From positions 1-11,184 of the forward strand of contig JAFKKQ010000329.1 of assembly GCA_017304505.1 (NCBI GenBank): 11,184 nt of DNA, read 5' to 3'. Position 1 is the stretch's first letter. Every line of letters begins with the position of its first letter. Below, in pieces: positions 7,075-11,184 of the stretch. The stretch comes from Hyphomicrobiales bacterium. Its GTDB lineage: Bacteria > Pseudomonadota > Alphaproteobacteria > Rhizobiales > Xanthobacteraceae. The position numbers and the translations under genes are program-made. Under the pieces are notes generated by a model, which did no database searches, was not told where the DNA came from, and saw only the letters and a program-made list of their open reading frames with translations.

Positions 7075-7103
7075 CTTATACGGAGGCCACGCAATGGCGT
7101 CAA
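7075..7103 (-). promoter_or_regulatory. Sigma-70-type promoter of rpmH-rnpA-yidC
   Basis: On the minus strand: -35 TTGACG (7098-7103), a 17-base spacer, -10 TATAAG (7075-7080). This is close to the housekeeping consensus with ideal spacing. Transcription would begin near 7068, about 25 bases upstream of the rpmH GTG, as expected for a strongly expressed ribosomal protein gene. Confidence 0.82.
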
Positions 7104-7161
7104 TGCGACCCTATTCCCGGCTGCTGCGGTCGCGATTTACCTCATAAATCAGCCGGATGAC

Positions 7162-7188
7162 TTGGCCTGGTATCGGGTGGTGTATACA
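7162..7188 (+). promoter_or_regulatory. Weak promoter candidate for the flavoprotein-kinase unit
   Basis: TTGGCC (7162-7167) and TATACA (7183-7188) are separated by 15 bases, shorter than ideal. The -10 element is good and lies inside the 8-bp palindrome tgtataca. It would give a leader of nearly 280 bases. Offered only as the best match in the region. Confidence 0.28.
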
Positions 7189-7409
7189 TCGCGCCGCGCC
7201 GCCGCCTTTTTTGTTAGGATGGCGGCACAACCGGCCTGCGAAGACCCACGGTAACGATGCCTGCCGACCCCCGCTCCAGCTCCTCCAGGTGCCATTTGGC
7301 TTTCCTATCGGCTGTTTTGCGCCGTCCGGCCGTCGGCGCGGGCCGGTGCCAGCCAGCCTTAATTCGTCCGGCGGCCCAAGCCCGGGCTCTTGCCAGGGGC
7401 ACGGAGCGG

Positions 7410-7427
7410 GATGGGATCGGTCCCATC
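7410..7427 (+). promoter_or_regulatory. Hairpin in the leader of the flavoprotein gene
   Basis: Perfect stem gatggga/tcccatc with loop tcgg, ending 45 bases before the flavoprotein ATG. No T-run follows, so it is not an intrinsic terminator. It could be an RNA structure in the leader or an operator-like inverted repeat. Confidence 0.35.
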
Positions 7428-7472
7428 GGTTCCGCGAGTTGGGATTGATCGCCGAGGCGCGGAAGGGACAGC

Positions 7473-8909
7473 ATGGCCGAGCAGCTCAAACCCGATCTCT
7501 GCGTCATCGGCGCAGGCGCCGCCGGGACGGCGGTGGCGATGGCGGCGGCTGCGCTCGGCGCGCCCGTGGTGCTGATCGAAAAGGGACGGATGGGCGGCTC
7601 CCGGCTCAACACCGGCTGTGTGCCCTCGATGGCGATGATCGCGGCGGGACGACATGTCGAGGCGTCCCGGACCAGTGCGTCGTTCGGCATCGAGGCGGCG
7701 AAGCTGGAGGTTGAATTCGATAAGGTTAACGATCATATCCACCGCGTCATCGGCGCCGCCGCGCCCAATGACTCGAGGGAGCGCCTGACGGGGCTTGGCG
7801 TCCGGGTTATCGAAGGCGAGGCGCGCTTCCGCAACACCAGGACCGTCATTGTCGGCGCCGACGACGACATCAAGTTCGAGATCAGGGCGCGCCGCTTTGT
7901 GATCGCGACCGGTTCGCTGCCGATGGTTCCGCCGATCTCCGGGATCGAGCAGGCCGCTTACCTCACCAACGAAACCGTGTTCGAGACCCGGGAGCGGCCA
8001 AAACACCTGATCGTCATCGGTGGCGAGCCCGTCGGCCTCGAGCTTGCCCAGGCGTTCCGCCGCCTGGGCTCCGAGGTGACCGTCTTGGACCCATCGCAGC
8101 CGCTTCAGGATGAGGATGCGGAGTGCTCGGCCGTGGTGCTCGACGCGCTTTCGCGCGAGGGCGTGACCATCCGCAGCGGCGTCCACGTCGAGCGGGTGCG
8201 CCGGCTGCGCCAGCGTGTTGAGGTCGTGCTCGCCGGAGACACAGAGGAAACCATCCAGGGCACCGATCTGCTGATCGCGTCGGGCCGGCAGCCGAATCTA
8301 TCCGGCCTTGGCCTGGAGGCGGCCCGCGTCAAGCATCAGCCAGGCGGCATCGTGGTCAATAAGCGCTTCGGCACCACCAACAAGCGTGTCTATGCCGTGG
8401 GTGACGTGATCGGCGCGCCACGGTTCAGCCACGTTGCCAGCCACCACGCCGCGCTGCTCGTGCGTCACCTGCTGTTCCGCCTGCCGGTCAACAAGAATGC
8501 CGATGTGATCCCGCGGGTCACATTCACCGACCCGGAACTGGCCCACGTCGGCCTGACCGATATAGAGGCACGCGGGCGGCACGGCGGCATTCGGGTGCTC
8601 CGCTGGCCGTACCGGGATAATGACCGCGCCCAGGCCGAACGCAAAATCCGTGGTCATATCAAGGTCGTAACCGATGCCAAGGGCTTGATCCTGGGCGCGA
8701 CCATTACCGGTGCCGCCGCCGGCGAGCAGATCGCGGCCTGGACGCTCGCCATCAACCACGGGCTCAACATTCGTGCGTTTTCCGATTTGATCGTGCCGTA
8801 TCCCACTTATATGGAAATCGGCAAGCGGGCGGCCGTCACCTTTTTGACGCCACGTTTGACGACATCTTGGATCCGGCGCCTGCTCAATCTGCTCCGCCGC
8901 TTTGGCTGA
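7473..8909 (+). CDS. FAD-dependent pyridine nucleotide-disulfide oxidoreductase family protein with a lost redox centre
   Basis: The 478 residues have the dihydrolipoamide dehydrogenase/mercuric reductase architecture: FAD Rossmann motif GAGAAG (13-18), an NAD(P) domain from about 168, the second FAD motif VYAVGDV (336-342), and a C-terminal dimerisation domain from about 365 (FTDPELAHVGLTDIEA). Key residues are missing. The usual GGTCLNxGCVPSK reads GGSRLNTGCVPSM, so the first redox Cys is Arg44 and the Lys is Met53, leaving only Cys49. The NAD(P) motif GxGxxG reads GGEPVG (Glu175). The catalytic HPT motif reads YPT (443-445). The Tyr may be a subfamily trait as I recall it; the Cys, Lys and Gly changes look specific. 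It should bind FAD but cannot do normal disulfide reduction. A GGAAGG Shine-Dalgarno precedes ATG 7473, and the kinase starts 15 bases after its stop. Confidence 0.88.
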   Translation: MAEQLKPDLCVIGAGAAGTAVAMAAAALGAPVVLIEKGRMGGSRLNTGCVPSMAMIAAGRHVEASRTSASFGIEAAKLEVEFDKVNDHIHRVIGAAAPNDSRERLTGLGVRVIEGEARFRNTRTVIVGADDDIKFEIRARRFVIATGSLPMVPPISGIEQAAYLTNETVFETRERPKHLIVIGGEPVGLELAQAFRRLGSEVTVLDPSQPLQDEDAECSAVVLDALSREGVTIRSGVHVERVRRLRQRVEVVLAGDTEETIQGTDLLIASGRQPNLSGLGLEAARVKHQPGGIVVNKRFGTTNKRVYAVGDVIGAPRFSHVASHHAALLVRHLLFRLPVNKNADVIPRVTFTDPELAHVGLTDIEARGRHGGIRVLRWPYRDNDRAQAERKIRGHIKVVTDAKGLILGATITGAAAGEQIAAWTLAINHGLNIRAFSDLIVPYPTYMEIGKRAAVTFLTPRLTTSWIRRLLNLLRRFG

Positions 8910-8924
8910 ATTGGCGAGCCCACG

Positions 8925-10604
8925 ATGACGCAACCATCCGAACCGGCGGTCACGCCGGCAGAGGAAACCAAGCCCGAGCGGACGCGGTTCTGTCTCGGTC
9001 GCTTGGGGCTGTCGGGCAAGCTTCTGGTCCTCACCATCCTGTTCGTGATGATCGCCGAAGTGCTGATCTACGTGCCGTCGATTGCGAACTTTCGGCTGAA
9101 CTGGCTGAACGACCGGCTTGCCGCGGCGCATACGGCGGCGCTGGTGCTTGATGCGGCGCCGAGCGGCATGGTGCCGGAAAGTCTGGCGCGGCAAATCCTG
9201 CAGAGCGTCGGCGCGCGCACGGTGGCGGTGAAGATGGGGCAGCGGCGGCGCTTGCTTGCCATTTCCGACATGCCGCCGACGATCCACCATGACGTTGACA
9301 TGCGCAACGTGTCCTGGGTCCACGCCATTGTCGATGCTTTCGGCACGCTGTCCGGGAGCGACAAGGACGTGATGCGGGTTGTCGGACCGGCGCCGATGGG
9401 CGGCGACTTCCTCGAGATCGTGCTCGACGAGGCGCCGTTGCGCAAAGCGATGCTTCGCTTCTCGCTGACGATCATGCTGCTGTCGCTGCTGATCTCGGGC
9501 ATTACCGCGACGCTGCTGTACTTCGCACTGCATTACCTGCTGGTGCGGCCGATGCGGCGCATCACGGCCAACATCGTGGCGTTCCGCGCGGACCCTGAAA
9601 ATCCGGCGCGTGTCATCGTCGCATCGCCCCGGCAGGACGAGATCGGCTTCGCCGAGCGCGAATTATCGGAGATGCAGCGCGATCTTGCTTCGATGCTCCA
9701 GCAGAAAAGCCGGCTCGCTGCGCTGGGGCTCGCGGTGTCGAAGATCAACCACGACCTGCGCAATCTCCTGACGTCGGCGCAGCTTTTCTCCGAGGGGCTG
9801 ACCAGCCTGCCGGACCCGCGCGTGCAACGCTTCGCGCCGAAACTGATGCGGGCGCTCGAACGCGCCATCGCGTTCTGCCAGTCGACATTGTCTTACGGGC
9901 GGGTGCAGGAGCCGCCGCCGGACCGCAAGCCGGTCGCGGTGGAGACGCTGGTCGAGGAGGTTCACGAGACGCTGGCGCTGTCGGAGAACCGGATCGGTTG
10001 GGTGGTTGCCATCGAACGTGGACTCATCGTCGATGCCGACCCGGACCAACTCCTCCGGGTGCTGCTCAACCTCGCCCGCAACGCCGTGCAAGCACTGGAG
10101 ACGCGCGCCCCGAACGATCCGGCGCGCGACCAGGTGCGGATCACCGGGCGACGTGAGGGCGCCATCGTCGAGATCGAGGTCTCCGACACCGGGCCCGGCT
10201 TCCCGGCGAAGGCGCGCGAGCATCTGTTCGAGCCGTTCCAGAGCTCGGCCCGAAGCGGTGGAACCGGCCTCGGCCTTGCTATCGCCAAAGGCATCATGGG
10301 GGCGAAATCAAGCTGGTCGAAGGCACGATCGGCGCCACCTTCCGGCTCACGATCCCGGATCGCGCGGTTCAGCTCGAAGCCCGTCGCAGCGCGCGGGTGC
10401 GGGCGTCCTGATGCCGGCGTTTCCCGCCCGCACTTGCCAATAAAGATCGAAAACGATAGCTCTAGCCCCCGTTCCGCCCGGTATGCGAAATATCCTGCGG
10501 AACGGCAGGCGCCCGTAGCTCAGCTGGATAGAGCACTAGACTACGAATCTAGGGGTCAGGAGTTCGAATCTCTTCGGGCGCGCCATTTTCCATCACCAGA
10601 ATAA
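8925..10604 (+). CDS. Membrane sensor histidine kinase, frameshifted near its C-terminus
   Basis: The N-terminal 457 residues are a normal sensor kinase: membrane segment 33-53, a periplasmic region of about 125 residues, membrane segment 179-206, HAMP from about 207 to 258, and a dimerisation/phosphoacceptor helix with His276 in INHDLRNLL. The ATPase domain has an N box (LLNLARNAVQ, Asn386), G1 DTGPGF (Asp421), an F box (FEPFQSS) and G2 GGTGLGLAIAK (445-455). After residue 457 the frame is wrong: the expected end (HGGEIKLVEG, then TIGATFRLTIPDR) is read in another frame at 10295-10411. The literal open frame adds about 100 meaningless residues, running through the tRNA gene to 10604. It lies 15 bases after the flavoprotein gene. 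No response regulator is visible. The true gene probably ended at 10411; the product may be inactive. Confidence 0.8.
   Translation: MTQPSEPAVTPAEETKPERTRFCLGRLGLSGKLLVLTILFVMIAEVLIYVPSIANFRLNWLNDRLAAAHTAALVLDAAPSGMVPESLARQILQSVGARTVAVKMGQRRRLLAISDMPPTIHHDVDMRNVSWVHAIVDAFGTLSGSDKDVMRVVGPAPMGGDFLEIVLDEAPLRKAMLRFSLTIMLLSLLISGITATLLYFALHYLLVRPMRRITANIVAFRADPENPARVIVASPRQDEIGFAERELSEMQRDLASMLQQKSRLAALGLAVSKINHDLRNLLTSAQLFSEGLTSLPDPRVQRFAPKLMRALERAIAFCQSTLSYGRVQEPPPDRKPVAVETLVEEVHETLALSENRIGWVVAIERGLIVDADPDQLLRVLLNLARNAVQALETRAPNDPARDQVRITGRREGAIVEIEVSDTGPGFPAKAREHLFEPFQSSARSGGTGLGLAIAKGIMGAKSSWSKARSAPPSGSRSRIARFSSKPVAARGCGRPDAGVSRPHLPIKIENDSSSPRSARYAKYPAERQAPVAQLDRALDYESRGQEFESLRARHFPSPE
10295..10411 (+). 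pseudogene. Out-of-frame C-terminal end of the histidine kinase
   Basis: Reading from the CAT at 10295 gives HGGEIKLVEGTIGATFRL, then TIPDR and a short basic tail before TGA at 10409-10411. This is the standard last part of a kinase ATPase domain. Homologous kinases have about 15 bases between the AK of GLGLAIAK and the His of HGG; here there are only 5, so a 10-base deletion next to 10290-10294 best explains the shift. No start codon or ribosome-binding site would express it alone. Confidence 0.85.
10509..10585 (+). tRNA. tRNA-Arg (anticodon ACG)
   Basis: A complete 77-base cloverleaf with encoded CCA. The acceptor stem gcgcccg/cgggcgc pairs over all 7 positions. The D stem is gctc/gagc, and the anticodon stem is ctaga/tctag with loop CTACGAA, giving anticodon ACG (A34 normally becomes inosine and reads CGU, CGC and CGA). 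The variable loop is gggtc, the T stem aggag/ctctt has one G-U pair, the T loop is TTCGAAT, and the discriminator is G. The open frame of the frameshifted kinase crosses this gene, giving a VAQLDRALDYESRG-type peptide, a well-known artefact of translating tRNA genes. No strong promoter was recognised upstream. Confidence 0.98.
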
Positions 10605-10605
10605 T

Positions 10606-10624
10606 GCTGACGACCAAAGTCAGC
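10606..10624 (+). terminator. Small hairpin downstream of tRNA-Arg
   Basis: Inverted repeat gctgac/gtcagc with a 7-base loop, starting 20 bases after the tRNA 3' end. No T-run follows, so it is only a possible 3'-end or processing structure. The remaining sequence to 10779 shows nothing else I can support. Confidence 0.3.
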
Positions 10625-10779
10625 CCGCCGAGGTGGGTCGTCCATGATCGGGCGCCAGCTAAGTGCGGTATCAATTGTGCCTCAGATTTTGGCGAAGCCG
10701 CCGACAGCTTCGGTCTCCGACCGCCGGGTCCGTAAGGCAATGGCGGCCGGTTGCCGCGTTGCACGTCACTGCCACGCGA

Positions 10780-11184
10780 TCATGTCGGGCTGTTGGTCTT
10801 CTCGGTGAACAGCGCGTCGGCGTCGCCGATCCCGGCCCGGCGGGCAGTGTCGATCACGCTCTGCACGGTTTCCGGTGGAAGACGCACTGTCGCGCCGCTC
10901 GCCGCGCGCGCGTCGAACACCAACTCGCCAGGGGCGTAGACGCGATCGACGCCGGGGGCCTTCTTCGAGTTGCTGACCCGCAAGGCCTGGTCGTTGACGC
11001 GCCGTGCGAACCGGTCGTTGGCGACGAAGTGAGCAGCGTCGATGGCGAGGAAAAGCTGACTGCAGCGATAAGGGTCTGCCGGGTTCCCATACAGAGGCCG
11101 GACTTCGGCGCCGACCGCGCCCTCGGAGAGGCCGCCGCACAACAGGTCGATGACGAATGCCAGTCCGAAGCCCTTTGGTCCGGC
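10780..11184 (-). CDS. Malate/L-lactate dehydrogenase (Ldh2) family protein, N-terminal part outside the window
   Basis: The frame is open from the right window edge to TGA at 10780, giving the last 134 residues. The family is the NAD(P)-dependent Ldh2 group (malate, L-lactate, ureidoglycolate and related 2-hydroxyacid dehydrogenases), not the classic LDH/MDH fold. The match rests on GPKGFGLAFVIDLLCGGLS, CSQLFLAIDAAHF and VYAPGELVFDARA, followed by a helical tail, all usual for the C-terminal third of these roughly 340-360-residue enzymes. Substrate specificity cannot be read from this part. It is convergent with the tRNA gene; no T-rich terminator hairpin was seen after its stop. Confidence 0.85.
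   Translation of the reverse strand, partial: AGPKGFGLAFVIDLLCGGLSEGAVGAEVRPLYGNPADPYRCSQLFLAIDAAHFVANDRFARRVNDQALRVSNSKKAPGVDRVYAPGELVFDARAASGATVRLPPETVQSVIDTARRAGIGDADALFTEKTNSPT

Larger units (their letters stand above)
7104..7472. other. Intergenic leader region upstream of the flavoprotein gene
   Basis: About 370 bases with no gene that I can support. Short open frames here lack ribosome-binding sites and recognisable protein sequence. It contains a weak plus-strand promoter candidate (7162-7188), an agcccgggct palindrome near 7379-7388, and a perfect 7-bp hairpin at 7410-7427. No known riboswitch motif was recognised. Confidence 0.5.

Noticed and set aside
7157..7714. Plus-strand frame across the intergenic region into the flavoprotein gene
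   Set aside because: No ribosome-binding site, composition unlike a real protein, and it overlaps the supported flavoprotein frame for about 240 bases.
8298..9533. 411-codon open frame on the minus strand opposite the flavoprotein and kinase
   Set aside because: It spans the junction of two well-supported plus-strand genes, is Arg/His/Gln-rich and shows no family signature.
10281..10300. Programmed -1 frameshifting in the kinase
   Set aside because: No slippery heptamer is present (sequence gccaaaggcatc), and a -1 slip would still leave the G2-to-HGG spacing three residues short, so a deletion fits better.
10435..10508. Promoter for tRNA-Arg (TTGCCA near 10435, or around 10490)
   Set aside because: The best -35-like match has no acceptable -10 at 16-18 bases; nothing stands out enough to annotate.
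10509..10779. Integrated element at the tRNA-Arg 3' end
   Set aside because: tRNA-Arg genes are common integration sites, but no integrase, second copy of the tRNA 3' end or foreign gene is visible downstream in the window.

Overview
The window looks like chromosomal DNA of an alphaproteobacterium, most likely order Hyphomicrobiales (Rhizobiales) near Bradyrhizobium/Rhodopseudomonas/Pseudolabrys. The grounds are high GC content, the gene set rpmH-rnpA-yidC-engB-argB on one strand, a YidC with a long Gln/Ala/Pro linker, and a DUF423-argB tail. This placement comes from gene order and protein character only; no database search was possible.

Layout. Bases 1-1780 (minus strand) hold a likely operon: engB (YihA/YsxC GTPase, GTG start), a DUF423 membrane protein and argB (acetylglutamate kinase, cut by the left edge). 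Bases 1837-4536 are an accessory block between engB and yidC. It holds a DUF1993 protein (+), a minus-strand run of a YidB-family protein, a secreted Cys-paired protein and a PsiF-repeat protein ending at a hairpin, and a GlsB/YeaQ small membrane protein (+). A long hairpin at 4579-4622 separates glsB from the convergent yidC. Bases 4665-7043 (minus) are rpmH-rnpA-yidC, driven by a clear sigma-70-type promoter (TTGACG, 17 bp, TATAAG) just upstream of rpmH.

Bases 7473-10411 (plus) hold a two-gene unit: a flavoprotein of the dihydrolipoamide dehydrogenase/mercuric reductase family and a membrane sensor histidine kinase. Both look damaged or repurposed. The flavoprotein keeps its FAD-binding motifs but lacks the first redox Cys, the catalytic His and the middle Gly of the NAD(P) motif. 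The kinase loses its reading frame right after the GTGLGLA box, apparently by a 10-base deletion, and the intact C-terminal end is still readable in another frame. Its literal open frame runs on through a tRNA-Arg(ACG) gene at 10509-10585. The window ends with the C-terminal part of a minus-strand malate/L-lactate dehydrogenase (Ldh2 family).

How the genes fit together. The core genes serve ribosome and RNase P function, membrane protein insertion, ribosome assembly and arginine synthesis. The accessory block is rich in envelope proteins, and GGAAC-type (EcfG-like) promoter candidates point both ways between yidB and glsB, which suggests a stress-linked module. I see no CRISPR array, IS element, phage gene or defence system. 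The most unusual material is the degenerate flavoprotein/kinase pair and the family of Cys-paired secreted repeats.
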